Made by a program: the position numbers and the translations under genes. This document shows, in pieces, positions 33,502 to 46,982 of a stretch of 64,000 nucleotides of DNA. This DNA is from Chrysogorgia sp. JL179-B06 (Eukaryota; Cnidaria; Anthozoa; Scleralcyonacea; Chrysogorgiidae): positions 823,501 to 887,500 of the forward strand of contig JAYKKM010000159.1 of the NCBI GenBank assembly GCA_035772405.1, in the 5' to 3' direction. Position 1 is the first letter of the stretch, and each line of letters opens with the position of its first letter. The notes under the pieces are model-generated. The model did no database searches. It saw only the letters and a program-made list of their open reading frames with translations, and was not told where the DNA came from.

Positions 33502-34306
33502 AGTAGAGTGCTGCGTAGACAGTGTTTTGAATATATAGCAAAGTAAAAAGGTGGTAAACTGCCAAGAATTTAGTGACGAGATACTGACGTTTCGAGCGGA
33601 GCCCTTCATCAGAGTAAGACGAGATGAAATAAAATAAATAGGGCTTATATATATGCCAAAAGGGTGTCACAGGTAGAAAGTAGGCAATCAAATGCACGGG
33701 AAATAAACTAACTAATAATTAATGAGATGGGAAAAGTTAAGTCATTTACTATTTTTACCGTCGATCAATAAGCAGACTGCGGGGGTAGGAGAAATGACAG
33801 GTCCAATATTCAAGGGGATTAGGCGATAATAATAGAAACAAAGACTTGAAAATGAATGAGCATAAGCTAATAATAAAAAGTTCATAAGCTAATAATAAAA
33901 AGTTCCAAGCAAAATAAAATGACAAAAAACTTTTACGAAATTAAATAAAAGAAAAACGTTCGTTAAGACCAAGAGGATATGTGGTGCCAAGTTTAAAAAT
34001 GAGACGCTTCTCTTGCCGCTTGTGGTTATCGTTGCCACCGGAAATGGGAAGGATGGCACAGACTTTAATAGCTGAAACCAAATGGTTGGAGCTGTTGAAA
34101 TGGCGGGCTACAGGTTTGTCACCATCATTGATCCTCACGGAACGAAGATGTTCAGCAAACCTGTCTGAAAGGCGTCGCCCAGTTTCACCGATGTAGATTT
34201 TAGGGCATTTATCGCAAGAAATGCAATAAATTATGTTGGTGGACGTGCATGAAAAAGCATGACGGATTGTGTGGTCGAATTTGGGGGCAGTAATAACTGT
34301 GGTGGG

Positions 34307-34308
<2 letters not shown>
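33502..34308 (-). mobile_element. PLE family A, minus copy with GIY-YIG C-half
   Basis: 34307-33941 is an open frame for the endonuclease ([70 protein letters not shown] stop). The GIY-YIG core IYC...YIG is intact. The 3' tail has the hammerhead-like motif at 33582-33616. Truncated at the 5' side by (TA)n. Confidence 0.85.
33941..34307 (-). CDS. PLE-A GIY-YIG endonuclease domain (5' partial)
   Basis: Second-strand or target nicking domain of Penelope-like elements. The [11 protein letters not shown], Arg and His-Phe-Asn residues are present. The RT part is absent, lost at the (TA)n junction at 34309. Ends with a normal stop. Confidence 0.8.
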
Positions 34309-35396
<1,088 letters not shown>

Positions 35397-35429
35397 ATAT
35401 ATATATATATATATATGGGATGTACCTAT

Positions 35430-36405
35430 GGGATTTGAGCAGCGGTGTATAGTTCGTTGGAAATTATTTTCTCTCGTTGATTGCGTCTTTGTCCAAATTT
35501 GAGTGCCAAGACTCTACAAATAATCGTTGTTCATAATTTGTTATTTCTCGTTCAAGAATTGTCGCGTACTTAGGGTGGATATCATGTCCTGTCGTCTCAG
35601 CGTGATGCTTAATAGCAGCTATTCATTATAGGTTCGTCTGCCGGGATTATGTTATTTTCCTCAAGAATCCCATGAACGTTTACTTTCTCCGACGTATGTA
35701 AAACGGCGCTCTTTGCATTTGACTTTGTATACGATGCCTGGTACTTTAAAATCTTCGATACGGTCCTTCGGTTTTTTGAAAATTTTGGAAAGTGTTTGTA
35801 ATGGTTTAAAAGTAGTTCTTATATTTGGCTCGTTTTAATGACCGTTTAATTTGTTCCGAAACACCTTTCACATAAGGTAAAACGGCAAAACCACCGAGGT
35901 TATCATGGGAATGCGGACTTTGTATATAACTGGTACTTTTAACATTTTAGAGAAATCGACGAGAGTATCCATTAGAATATTAGATTCAAGATCTTGAGTC
36001 ACCTTTTCTACTTCTTCCTGCCGAAGCACTTCTGTCACTAGTAGGGCTCTCTTTTGCTCTATGCAGAAGCGTCTTAACTACAGCTTCCTTATGCTGTATG
36101 GGGTTATGCGAGTCGAAATCCAAATACTTGTTTGTATGCGTTGCTTTCCGATGTACTTTTACTTCGACGGTTTTTTCTGGTTCGGCTAAAATCTTGCAAT
36201 CTAAAAACGCTATGCTTTGTTGCTTCGCGGTTACATCCGGATATTCAATAGTGAACTGTATGTCGGGATTAATCGAGTTTAAATGGTTGTGAAAATTAAC
36301 AACGTCCGCTCGCTTTAGACATGTGTTGGAATCGTCCACGTATCGTTTCCACCATCGTGGTTGGGAGGCAAATGTTGAGAGTGCCCTGGTTTCGATATAT
36401 ATCAT
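35430..36405 (-). pseudogene. PLE family E: RT end and GIY-YIG remnant
   Basis: 36405-35986 encodes the RT palm/thumb end, with motif [49 protein letters not shown] and HKEAVVKTLLHRA. Downstream, frame-shifted pieces still read as an endonuclease C-terminus near 35620-35470 (KHHAETTGHDIHP, QRLFVESWHSN). It is interrupted by stops and frameshifts and 5' truncated at the (TA)n array. Different from families A-D. Confidence 0.8.
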
Positions 36406-36415
36406 GACAAGTTCT

Positions 36416-36730
<315 letters not shown>

Positions 36731-37880
36731 TTATTTATTATTTATTAAAACTTTATTTAGTGAAAGTATTAACATCTTTACATGAGTGTATTCCGCCAGA
36801 TTGCTTTCAACTGTATAAATATAGATTAGTATCAATTAGTTAATGTGTAATACAATTGCAAGTTAGTCTATATTTACAGGATGTGCATGCAAATTCCTCT
36901 AAGTGAAGTACATCATTATTTTGTTTTAAAAGATATTTTTTTAATTCATTTTAAATGTATATAAGATATGGTGGTGTTTTCAATGTTTTTTAAATAATCT
37001 GGCAGAGAGTTAAACAACATGGCTCCACTGTACGAAATTTTTGTTTTTCCATAATCAGTTGTGACTTTAGGAATTTTCAAATCTGTTAATGACAGTCTTG
37101 TGTTTACGCTATGTGTTTCTTTAACAAATTGAAATAGGTCGTACAAGTTCGATGGAGCTTTGTTTTTTAATACACTGAATACCAAGATTAATTTTCTTAA
37201 TTTAATGAAGTTATGTATCGGAATCCAATTAAGTTTTTTGAAAAGTTCGACCGACGAATCATCAATTGTTGCTTCCAGTATAACACGTGCAGACCTTTTT
37301 TGTAATTTTAAGAGATCGTGCAACTTTTCGTTTGAAGCACATCCCCAAACCGTACAGCAATATAGTAGGTGTGGGAAGATTAACGACTCATAGAACAAGA
37401 TACGAGAGTAATGAGGTAAATTTTTTCGTATCCGTTTAAGTAGAAAAAGTCGTTTATTTATAGTTTGAGATATATTTGCTATCTGTTCGTCCCATTGCAG
37501 AACCGTATCAAAATGTACTCCAAGCAGTTTAAATGTTTTTACTTCATCAATTATTTCGTTGTTTATTGTAGTAATAAGTTTTTCAGAGGTGATAGATTTA
37601 CATTTAGAATGGATTTTCATGCTTTTGCTTTTTTTGCAATTTAAGGACATGAGATTTGCATTTACCCAATTCGATACTTGGTTAAGATCATTTGTTAGTT
37701 TCAGGTTTAAATCTTCTATTGATAGACTGGAAGCAAGCAGTGATGTGTCGTCAGCGAAAATAAACGGTGATGTATCATTTTGGAAAAGTAGGAGATCGTT
37801 AATGAATATTATAAATAGAAGCGGTCCTAAGATTGAACCTTGAGGGACACCATACATAACCGGTAATGCATCAGAGAGTG
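36731..37880 (-). mobile_element. 5'-truncated LINE, minus strand
   Basis: Carries the RT 3' half. Its 3' end has ttcactaaataaagttttaa and (TTTA)n before (TA)n. The 5' side stops near 37880 at another (TA)n array. Confidence 0.85.
36946..37857 (-). CDS. LINE reverse transcriptase, C-terminal 303 codons
   Basis: Non-LTR RT of the Jockey/CR1 type (broad placement). [20 protein letters not shown], catalytic [46 protein letters not shown] and [11 protein letters not shown]. The frame is uninterrupted and YADD-equivalent residues are intact, but the fingers and endonuclease are missing, so it is not autonomous. Confidence 0.85.
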   Translation of the reverse strand: MYGVPQGSILGPLLFIIFINDLLLFQNDTSPFIFADDTSLLASSLSIEDLNLKLTNDLNQVSNWVNANLMSLNCKKSKSMKIHSKCKSITSEKLITTINNEIIDEVKTFKLLGVHFDTVLQWDEQIANISQTINKRLFLLKRIRKNLPHYSRILFYESLIFPHLLYCCTVWGCASNEKLHDLLKLQKRSARVILEATIDDSSVELFKKLNWIPIHNFIKLRKLILVFSVLKNKAPSNLYDLFQFVKETHSVNTRLSLTDLKIPKVTTDYGKTKISYSGAMLFNSLPDYLKNIENTTISYIHLK

Positions 37881-37889
37881 AAGTTTTAA

Positions 37890-38106
<217 letters not shown>

Positions 38107-39884
38107 AAAGTAAGGAAGGCAATCGGACCGTTAAAACGAGAAGATAAAAGTCTCGCAGTTGACGACATAGAAAAAGCTAACATGATGAATTATTTCTTTT
38201 CTACAATTGGGGAGAAATTAGCGAGGAATTTTGAACCGCAACAAACATATCGTACAAGAGATACATCAGTACCGAGCATATCAGATGTTAAAATAACGAG
38301 CATTGAAGTTGGTAAAAAAGTATCTTTGCTGAACCCTGCTAAAGCTACTGGCCCGGACGGAATTTCGCCCAGACTATTAAAATTGGCAGGTTCGGCTGTA
38401 GTTACATCACTGACTAATCTGTATCTGGAAAGTTTAGGTCAAGGTAGAGTGTTTAGCGACTGGAAGATAGCAAGATTAAATGCGGTATTTAAGAAAGACG
38501 ATGAGACTGAAAGGGGAAACTATCGACCATTGTCTATTCTAAGTGTTCCTAGTAAAATTCTTGAGTCGTGTGTAGCAGACACATTAGTTAAACATGTTTT
38601 CACGGATAACCAGCTTGTAACCGATAAGCAATGGGCTTACCGTAAAGGTCATTCGACAGAGTTGTTGCTTGCCCACCTGACCGAGACTTGGAGACGTGCT
38701 ATTGACTCCAAGCTGGTCGTTGGAGTAGCATTTGTTGACTTTCGGAAAGCGTTCGACTGCGTATCTCATAAGATTCTATTACATAAGCTGGAATACAATT
38801 TTGGAGTTAAGGGAAATCTGCTAGCCTGGTTGAGAGATTATCTTAGTGAAAGAAAACAATTTACCATCATTAACAACAAGCGATCAGAGTATGCAGATGT
38901 GACCTATGGTATTCCCCAAGGGTCGGTCCTTGGACCCACACTTTTCACCATGTATACAAATGACTTACCTGACGCAGTTAGCTCTGGTTCTGTCTATATG
39001 TATGCAGACGTCACAACAATTTATAGTGTGGCTCAATCAATTGACGAGGTTGTAGCACAACTTAACAACGCGCTTGACGAACTGATGGACTGGTGCAAGT
39101 TAAATTCCTTAACTCCTCACCCGAAGAAGTGCGAAGCAATGATAATGCATCGAGGAAATTTTATTGGTCCCCTGAATGCATTAACACTTGGGTCAGATAA
39201 GATAAAGTGGGTGACGTACTCAAGATTGTTAGGAGTCACTATTGATAATAAACTTACATGGACTAGACACGTACAGGAAGTTAAAAAAGGTTTTGCTAAC
39301 AAATTAAACCTGATAAAATGTAGCAAATTTCTACCCAAACAAATGCTTCTTGATCTGTATTTTAAGATTATTTTACCCTCTGTAACATATGCAATGGAAA
39401 TTTGGGGTGGGTGCACCAATAAGGATGGTTTCCAATCTTTGGAGTCTCTGCATTGTAGATCTGCTAGGATTATATTTGGCCTATCACGTGATATGCCTTC
39501 CACTGATGTCTTGCAACATACTAAATGGGACCCACTCCATTATACGTACAAGACAGGTTGGCTCAATTAGCTTATAAGATAATAAATAATATTACACCGA
39601 TAAGTATGTCCCATATAATAACCAAATGTAATAATAGGTATAATTTCCGCAATGATAAGAAAGTATCTGTCCCACGCTTCAATACTTATTATATGAAGAA
39701 CTCAATCTCCCATAGGGGCTCTATTATTTGGAACATGTTCTCAACAGATCTGGACGAGACAGTAACAAATTCCAGAACCTTTGGAAAAATGATTAAAAGA
39801 ACAAAAATCATAAATTGTATCAACTATGGTGCTGAATCAGTACAATCAGTACCAAAATATGAAGACTGCTATTATTTTTATTAA
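38107..39884 (+). pseudogene. LINE reverse transcriptase with mutated motif C and frameshift
   Basis: Covers the end of a linker, RT fingers to thumb and the C-terminal region: ATGPDGISPRLLKL, YRPLSILSVPSKILE, QWAYRKGHSTE, FVDFRKAFDCVSH, GIPQGSVLGP, YADVTTIY (39001-39024), RLLGVTIDNKLTW and CRSARIIFGL. The second catalytic Asp of YADD is Val (GTC at 39010-39012), which should abolish polymerisation. The frame shifts near 39540-39570 and continues to 39884 (LAQLAYKIINNITPISM, NYRNDKK-like). The Met/Ser/Pro-rich start before 38107 is hexamer repeat and not coding. Confidence 0.9.
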
Positions 39885-40035
39885 CTTTTATTAATTTTTA
39901 TATTATTTTAAAATTTATTAACCATAATTTGTAATACCAATTATTCTAATTAGCATAAACACACGACCCCACAAGCGACAAGCTTTAACTTTCATCGTGT
40001 TTAAATAAAAATTTATTGTATTGTATTGTATTGTA
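38107..40035 (+). mobile_element. 5'-truncated LINE in a hexamer repeat
   Basis: RT ORF with a frameshift near 39555, then a 3' UTR ending aaataaaaatttattgtatt with a (ATTGT)n tail at about 40014-40036. Flanking TATGCC repeats form a probable target duplication (tatgcctatgccta). Confidence 0.85.
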
Positions 40036-40109
40036 TGCCTATGCCTAGTCACGAGTTCTGTATATATATATGGTGGTGGTAATGCCGGAATAAGATATAT
40101 TACCTATTA

Positions 40110-40438
<329 letters not shown>

Positions 40439-40474
40439 GAAAACACAAGTTTGAGTTACTTCATTAAGAACTTT

Positions 40475-40534
40475 ATTCACGACAAATTTGTTTCGTATGG
40501 CAAGTGCGAAGCTTGCCACACTCATCAGATGAAT
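40475..40534 (-). ncRNA. Type I hammerhead ribozyme (PLE-D, 3' end)
   Basis: Stem I ATTCAT/GTGAAT (one G-T), CTGATGA, ten-pair stem II GTGTGGCAAG/CTTGCCATAC, GAA, stem III ACAA/TTGT with loop AT, triplet GTC. All core bases conserved. Confidence 0.85.
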
Positions 40535-40617
40535 GCTGCTTCTGGTGTTATTTCAGTATATTTGAGATGTTTGGTTGATATGTGACGTCGTGTTGTTTAT
40601 GTCGTGCATGGATCGTG

Positions 40618-41187
40618 TTACGAGTGTGGAAAATTATTATTACATAGCAAATGTTTCTTACGATGTCTACAAGTAGATATAAGTTCGTTCCTTTTGTTAA
40701 GGGAGCTTAATTCGGGGTGGCAAATAATAATGAATTTTCCGTAAAGGCAGAGATTGCATGGTTTAGTCCTGTTGGAGTATGGTCGGCATTTCTTAATGAT
40801 TTTCCATCTTATTGAGTGTCGGGTGTTCGATTCTTTTAAAGACCAAATATGTTTACTCAGCTCTGTGGCGTGTTTCCGTTTCTCGTTTCGAAATGAGCTA
40901 GTGTGGTTCAGGTATCTTGTTTTGAATGTTCCCTCTGTTAAACCGACGTAGGTTTCTTGCTTGGTGTTGTCTTCATTCGTTACAGTCGCTTGGTAAACTA
41001 CCCCCTTTGTTTGGCATTTCCCTGGACAGTTGTATTTCTGGCGGCAGTTGCATTCGGTTTCTGGTGTTGTGTGTTGTTCGGCTTCTTTGTTGATTGTCCA
41101 TTTATTGTGTGATGAAATTATGTTTTGTATGTTTGGCATACAACTGTAGCTCAGCTTTATGGTATTCCTGTTGAATATTTTATTCAA
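40618..41187 (-). CDS. PLE-D GIY-YIG endonuclease domain
   Basis: 189 codons. Cys-rich linker CNCRQKYNCPGKCQTKGVVY, GIY-YIG core VVYQATV...ETYVGLTEGTFKTR, Arg/His in YLNHTSSFRN, ELSKHIWSLK, and C-terminal CNLCLYGKFIII and STCRHRKKHL. In the intact family this is fused behind RT; here a frame change near 41190-41350 separates them. Confidence 0.85.
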   Translation of the reverse strand: MNKIFNRNTIKLSYSCMPNIQNIISSHNKWTINKEAEQHTTPETECNCRQKYNCPGKCQTKGVVYQATVTNEDNTKQETYVGLTEGTFKTRYLNHTSSFRNEKRKHATELSKHIWSLKESNTRHSIRWKIIKKCRPYSNRTKPCNLCLYGKFIIICHPELSSLNKRNELISTCRHRKKHLLCNNNFPHS

Positions 41188-41349
41188 AGGATTGTTTTTC
41201 GGGAAGCATTCGTCGATTATTTTTAGAAATTTGTGGCCGATGTTGGTGGCGACGTTGGCGCTGTATGGCGGGTTAAACCAAATAACGTTTCTGCTTCTTG
41301 GGCGCTTCTCGCGTGGTGGCTGTGGGTCGAAATGAAGTTTGTACTCATA

Positions 41350-42515
41350 TCAACTGTTTATGAGTGCTTCCTGGTACGGTTGTGTGGTAGAATCAAACGA
41401 TTGTTTGTTGGATGATATGTTGGATAGACGTCGGTTGATGGATTTTGGTATTCCGCGGAGTACCGATGGCGGGTGGTTGCTGTATAGGTTGACATATTGA
41501 GGGATGTTGCCTGGTTTTGTGTAGGGTTTGAACGTTCCGGATCTCAGGTCGAAAGAAATGTCAAGAAAGTTTACACATTTCTTGTTCGCTTCGATAGTAA
41601 GCTTCAGGTTGTGGTCGCCAAAGATCTTACATATATGTTTCTTGATGATCTCAATTTGCCTGGGAGATTCAATAAATGCGCCTAGACCGTCGTCTCTATA
41701 TAATCCGAGGTTACTTCTATACTGCGAGGGTAGTTTGGACAAAAGGTAAGACCCCACCAGCTCACATGTTTCGGCTCCATCAAAACTGCCCATTGTTACG
41801 TCGAAATGTGCATGGGTTGGTAGCTTTCTTACACCATGCTTCGTTTTCGTCAAAGAGAAGGGAATTTTTGGCCTGGATGATAATATGTTTTTCTTGGTCG
41901 GTTATGTCGTCGTATTCCGAAGCGAATGTAAGGGCTTTGATCAGTAGGTCTTCCGTTATCGAAGGGTAGAAGTCCACCACGTCGAAGTTAATAAATGAAT
42001 ATGCGGGTTTGTTAGGGATATTTTTGAACCACTTTATGACGGAGTCGCTATTCTTCCACTGGTTTACGGAAGTAGATGCCACTACTTTGTTGTTGATTCG
42101 TTCAAGGATTTTCTTACTTATAACACCGATCTCTGATTTAGCTGGATTTATGAGTCTGCACGTCGGGCTATTGTTAAAGTTCGGCTTGTGATCTTTCAAC
42201 GTGATGAAACAGTTTTTCTCGGCAAGCTCGTCGATTCTGTTATCGAGGTGTAGGTTCCCTGCAATTTTATTTTCTTCGGCTATTACTTTGGTTGTATGGT
42301 TAGACGGGGCTTTATTGTAAGATTTGGTGATGTTGGTTTTAAGTAGCTGTTTGTATGATGTGGGATCTACGCGATAAAAATTGGTGGTCTTGTCAGCCGG
42401 GATGATTAGTTCACTGTCCTTTTGTATTTTCTTTATATCTCGTGATAATTCTTTTTGGAATTCACAGTGCGTGTTATCGAATTCGATATTCTGGACGAGT
42501 GTCAGAATTTTTTCT
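41350..42515 (-). pseudogene. PLE-D reverse transcriptase, truncated and frameshifted
   Basis: From about 42515: ELIIPADKTTNFYRV, NCFITLKDHKPNF, motif A INFDVVDFYPSI, then after a frameshift near 41800 [20 protein letters not shown], motif [24 protein letters not shown] and [19 protein letters not shown]. Catalytic Asps of motifs A and C are present. The N-terminus is missing at the inverted junction. Confidence 0.85.
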
Positions 42516-42672
42516 TATCGAACTTATATCTACTTGTAGACATCGTAAGAAACATTTGCTATGTAATAATAATTTTCCACACTCGTAACACGATCCATGC
42601 ACGACATAAAACAACACGACGTCACATATCAACCAAACATCTCAAATATACTGAAATAACACCAGACGCAAC

Positions 42673-42732
42673 ATTCACCTGATGAGTGTGGCAAGCTTCG
42701 CACTTGCCATACGAAACAAATTTGTCGTGAAT
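42673..42732 (+). ncRNA. Type I hammerhead ribozyme (PLE-D, inverted tail)
   Basis: Perfect stem I ATTCAC/GTGAAT, CTGATGA, ten-pair stem II, GAA, stem III ACAA/TTGT and GTC. Better preserved than its partner at 40475-40534. Confidence 0.87.
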
Positions 42733-42770
42733 AAAGTTCTTATGAAGTAACTCAAACTTGTATTTTCATA

Positions 42771-43113
<343 letters not shown>

Positions 43114-43201
43114 GAATAAGAATTGATTCCTTCGTCGTAAAGTGCTCAACAAGAAGGAGCTGTATACATGAAGTTAAAAACTGGATAAAAATAACTATTT
43201 A

Positions 43202-43271
43202 CACATAAAACACTACAAATCTGTTTCAAGAGTGTTCCCAAGAGCACTCTCTCATCAGGTGTAAAAATGTG
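43202..43271 (-). ncRNA. Type I hammerhead ribozyme (PLE-C, minus copy)
   Basis: Same structure as at 28699-28768: two-part stem I, CTGATGA, seven-pair stem II, stem III ACA/TGT, GTA triplet. Confidence 0.8.
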
Positions 43272-43302
43272 CTGACTAACTAACCTACTTAAATACACTG
43301 AT

Positions 43303-43833
43303 CTATGTGACGTCATATAACTTCATACTCTTTAACAAATATCTGTTTGCGTGACGGCATGTACTCGATAATTCGTTCCTACTATTTAATGTGCATAGGT
43401 GTGGTTGTTTTATAATAAAGTATTTTTCTGTTATGCATAAATTGCACCGTTTACTAACGTTAGTATATGACGTGGCCCTTGCAAGGATTTTCCATGACAA
43501 GATGTAATTAATATTCCCTTCTTTCAATGTCCAAATATATTTGCTTAGTTCTGTTGCATTTTTCGTGTTGATATTCCTAAATGAGGCCGTGTGATTGCGG
43601 TATCTTGTTTTAAATTTGTTTTGGGTTAGTCCGACATAAGTTTCTTTACCGTTGCCGGTTTCCACTGTGGCTTGGTAGATAACATTTGTGGTAAGGCATT
43701 GACCGTCTAAGGGACACTCTGATTTATTTCTACAATTGCACGTCGGTTCACTTTGTTGGTTGTTGTTGCTTGCACGGGATTTCCCTAAGGTTGATTTGTT
43801 ATGGTTGCTGATTTTCGATTGCAAGTTAGGCAT
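43303..43833 (-). CDS. PLE-C GIY-YIG endonuclease domain (minus copy)
   Basis: 176 codons: CNCRNKSECPLDGQCLTTNV, IYQATVETGNGKETYVGLTQ, NKFKTRYRNHTASFRN, ELSKYIWTLKEGNINY, CNLCITEKYFII and STCRHANRYL. Key Tyr, Arg and His residues are present. Separated from RT by frame changes around 43835-43945. Confidence 0.85.
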   Translation of the reverse strand: MPNLQSKISNHNKSTLGKSRASNNNQQSEPTCNCRNKSECPLDGQCLTTNVIYQATVETGNGKETYVGLTQNKFKTRYRNHTASFRNINTKNATELSKYIWTLKEGNINYILSWKILARATSYTNVSKRCNLCITEKYFIIKQPHLCTLNSRNELSSTCRHANRYLLKSMKLYDVT

Positions 43834-43942
43834 ACATGAATAACTTAACTTAAGAGTGTTTTTATTAAAAATTTTCTTTAGTGGATGTTCATTCGTAAAT
43901 GTTCCGTTGAGAATTGCCAGAATTTCTTTCCTACATTCGATG

Positions 43943-44725
43943 TTACGTGTCTACTGAATGCGGGTTGTACCAGGTAATATTACGGGGTCTGTTTGATCCG
44001 GCTATTCGCCTGTTGTCATCATCCTGCTCATAAGTGAGGGCAAAATCATATCCACTTTTGCTCAGGGCTTGTTGATAAATTGGTGCGGCTCTGTCGAAAG
44101 ACTGTTTATTTGATGAGGTTTCTCTAAGGCGTCGGTTTATTGCGATTGGGATGTTCTTTATTATGGATGGTGGGTGGTTACTTTCACAATGAACATACAG
44201 TGGCGTGTTGTTAGGTTTTACGTATGGTGCGTATGATCCGTCATCAAGATTTAGGGTTACGTCCAGGAAGTTAACAATTTTTTTGTTCGCCTCTATTGTT
44301 ATCTGGAGCCCATTGTTTGAAAAAACGTTGCAAATCTCCTTTTTTATTTGTTCGATTCTTCGCGCGATGGTGCTCAGCGCAGCCAATCCATCATCTCTAT
44401 ACAGGCCAATCTGGCTTCTACTAATTTCTTTTGGAAGTTGACACAAAAGATATGAGCCGACGAGCTCGTAGGTCTCAGCGCCGTCGTATGATCCCATGGT
44501 TACATCAAATGATTCCGCTGTGTTTTTCTTGGACCAAGCTATTCCGTTGTTAAACAATAGCGATCGCTTTGCGTGTAGAATAATGCTTCTTTCCTCTGCT
44601 GATATGTTGGTGTACGATGCTGCAAAATCGAGGGCTCTATTTAGGAGCTCAGGAGAGATGGATGGATAAAAACTTACTATATCGAACTCAATAAACGAGT
44701 TTTGTTTTTTGTTCTGTAATAAACC
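43943..44725 (-). CDS. PLE-C reverse transcriptase, 3' half (minus copy)
   Basis: Motif [37 protein letters not shown], motif [43 protein letters not shown] and YEQDDDNRR. The frame is open across this part. The N-terminal third is lost at the inverted junction, and the first residues before 44725 come from the other copy. Confidence 0.85.
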   Translation of the reverse strand, partial: GLLQNKKQNSFIEFDIVSFYPSISPELLNRALDFAASYTNISAEERSIILHAKRSLLFNNGIAWSKKNTAESFDVTMGSYDGAETYELVGSYLLCQLPKEISRSQIGLYRDDGLAALSTIARRIEQIKKEICNVFSNNGLQITIEANKKIVNFLDVTLNLDDGSYAPYVKPNNTPLYVHCESNHPPSIIKNIPIAINRRLRETSSNKQSFDRAAPIYQQALSKSGYDFALTYEQDDDNRRIAGSNRPRNITWYNPHSVDT

Positions 44726-44762
44726 ATAACAAATCAACCTTAGGGAAATCCCGCGCAAGCAA

Positions 44763-45147
44763 CAACAACCAACAAAGTGAACCGACGTGCAATTGTAGAA
44801 ATAAATCAGAGTGTCCCTTAGACGGTCAATGCCTTACCACAAATGTTATCTACCAAGCCACAGTGGAAACCGGCAACGGTAAAGAAACTTATGTCGGACT
44901 AACCCAAAACAAATTTAAAACAAGATACCGCAATCACACGGCCTCATTTAGGAATATCAACACGAAAAATGCAACAGAACTAAGCAAATATATTTGGACA
45001 TTGAAAGAAGGGAATATTAATTACATCTTGTCATGGAAAATCCTTGCAAGGGCCACGTCATATACTAACGTTAGTAAACGGTGCAATTTATGCATAACAG
45101 AAAAAATACTTTATTATAAAACAACCACACCTATGCACATTAAATAG
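44763..45147 (+). pseudogene. PLE-C GIY-YIG endonuclease, frameshifted
   Basis: Reads as 43303-43833 through ETYVGLTQNKFKTRYRNHTA to CNLCITEK, then shifts frame by a one-base insertion in an A-run and ends early. Confidence 0.85.
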
Positions 45148-45257
45148 TAGGAACGAATTATCGAGTACATGCCGTCACGCAAACAGATATTTGTTAAAGA
45201 GTATGAAGTTATATGACGTCACATAGATCAGTGTATTTAAGTAGGTTAGTTAGTCAG

Positions 45258-45327
45258 CACATTTTTACACCTGATGAGAGAGTGCTCTTGGGAACACTCT
45301 TGAAACAGATTTGTAGTGTTTTATGTG
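45258..45327 (+). ncRNA. Type I hammerhead ribozyme (PLE-C, between tandem copies)
   Basis: Identical in structure to 28699-28768. It lies at the junction of the truncated and the full copy, i.e. in the pseudo-LTR upstream of the RT ORF. Confidence 0.82.
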
Positions 45328-45464
45328 TAAATAGTTATTTTTATCCAGTTTTAACTTCATGTATACAGCTCCTTCTTGTTGAGCACTTTACGACGAAGGA
45401 ATCAATTCTTATTCTACTATATTCTGCTCCGTAAGTTGAGCACTCTTTGTTTCTATATAGTCGA

Positions 45465-46960
45465 TATGGAGAAGATTAACTTTGATTGTTCTACGAAGAA
45501 CATTCCTGTACCAACTAACAAGGAATACTTAAAGAAATTGATCGAAATGACAGAAAAGCTAGTAAAGAGAATGCGTTGGCGAGCCTACTATTTTCTCAAT
45601 CCGACTGACACCACTAAGAAGAACAACTACGGCTTTAATTCAAAAAAATCACCACCACAAATACCCCAGCTCAGAGAATTTGAATACAAGATGGCTAATC
45701 TAATTCATAGCATTGAGTTCAGAAAATCTCAACAAACAGAATTCCAAGCATCGTTAGCGAAACATGCCAAGGACATACGCAAAGAGACCGACCTATATAT
45801 ACCGGCAGACAAGACTTCTAACTACTACAAGATGAACGTTAACGAATACGAGTCACTGTTAAAGAAAAATGTAGAAAAGGAATACAAGAAAGCACCATCT
45901 GGCACAGAGCGATCAATTAATGACCAAGCCAACCAATTTGCCAATAAATTAGGAATATCCAACAGAGTTGACGTGCTAGCCCGTAGGGATTCGTTCATCA
46001 CACTCAAAGACCACAAACAGAACTTTCAAAACAATCCATCTTGCCGCTTAATAAAACCCTACAAAATCTGAACTAGGACGAGTCAGCAAGCAGATCTTAG
46101 ATAGAATAAATAACGACATAATCAAGAGCACTGTTGTGCAGCAATGGAAAAGCACAAAGATACTTTGACCTGGTTTAACGCCATACAGAACAAAAAACAA
46201 AACTCGTTTATTGAGTTCGATATAGTAAGTTTTTATCCATCCATCTCTCCTGAGCTCCTAAATAGAGCCCTCGATTTTGCAGCATCGTACACCAACATAT
46301 CAGCAGAGGAAAGAAGCATTATTCTACACGCAAAGCGATCGCTATTGTTTAACAACGGAATAGCTTGGTCCAAGAAAAACACAGCGGAATCATTTGATGT
46401 AACCATGGGATCATACGACGGCGCTGAGACCTGCGAGCTCGTCGGCTCATATCTTTTGTGTCAACTTCCAAAAGAAATTAGTAGAAGCCAGATTGGCCTG
46501 TATAGAGATGATGGATTGGCTGCGCTGAGCACCACCGCGCGAAGAATCGAACAAATAAAAAAGGAGATTTGCAACGTTTTTTCAACAATGGGCTCCAGAT
46601 AACAATAGAGGCGAACAAAAAAATTGTTAACTTCCTGGACGTAACCCTAAATCTTGATGACGGATCATACGCACCATACGTAAAACCTAACAAACACGCC
46701 ACTGTATGTTCATTGTGAAAGTAACCACCCACCATCCATAATAAAGAACATCCCAATCGCAATAAACCGACGCCTTAGAGAAACCTCATCAAATAAACAG
46801 TCTTTCGACAGAGCCGCACCAATTTATCAACAAGCCCTGAGCAAAAGTGGATATGATTTTGCCCTCACTTATGAGCAGGATGATGACAACAGGCGAATAG
46901 CGGATCAAACAGACCCCGTAATATTACCTGGTACAACCCGCCATTCAGTAGACACGTAGC
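45465..46960 (+). pseudogene. PLE-C reverse transcriptase with several small frameshifts
   Basis: MEKINFDCSTKNIPVPTNKE start, ETDLYIPADKTSNYYKMNV, RDSFITLKDHKQNF, a frameshift near 46060, motif [14 protein letters not shown], motif [12 protein letters not shown], then frameshifts near 46585, 46690 and 46910. Comparison with the inverted copy at 43.9-44.7 kb shows one-base gains or losses at the last three sites, so the decay is recent. Confidence 0.85.
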
Positions 46961-46982
46961 ATCGAATGTAGGAAAGAAATTC

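Larger units (their letters stand above)
43111..44730 (-). mobile_element. PLE family C, minus copy
   Basis: 3' tail with hammerhead, GIY-YIG ORF and the RT 3' half. It ends near 44730, where the sequence switches to a plus-strand copy of the same family in the GIY-YIG linker. Confidence 0.9.
44731..45430 (+). mobile_element. PLE family C, plus copy, 5'-truncated
   Basis: Starts in the GIY-YIG linker (CNCRNKSEC region) at the inverted junction. The ORF is broken by an extra A near 45104 (aaaaaatac) and the copy ends in the hammerhead tail. It is the upstream member of a tandem with the next copy. Confidence 0.85.
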
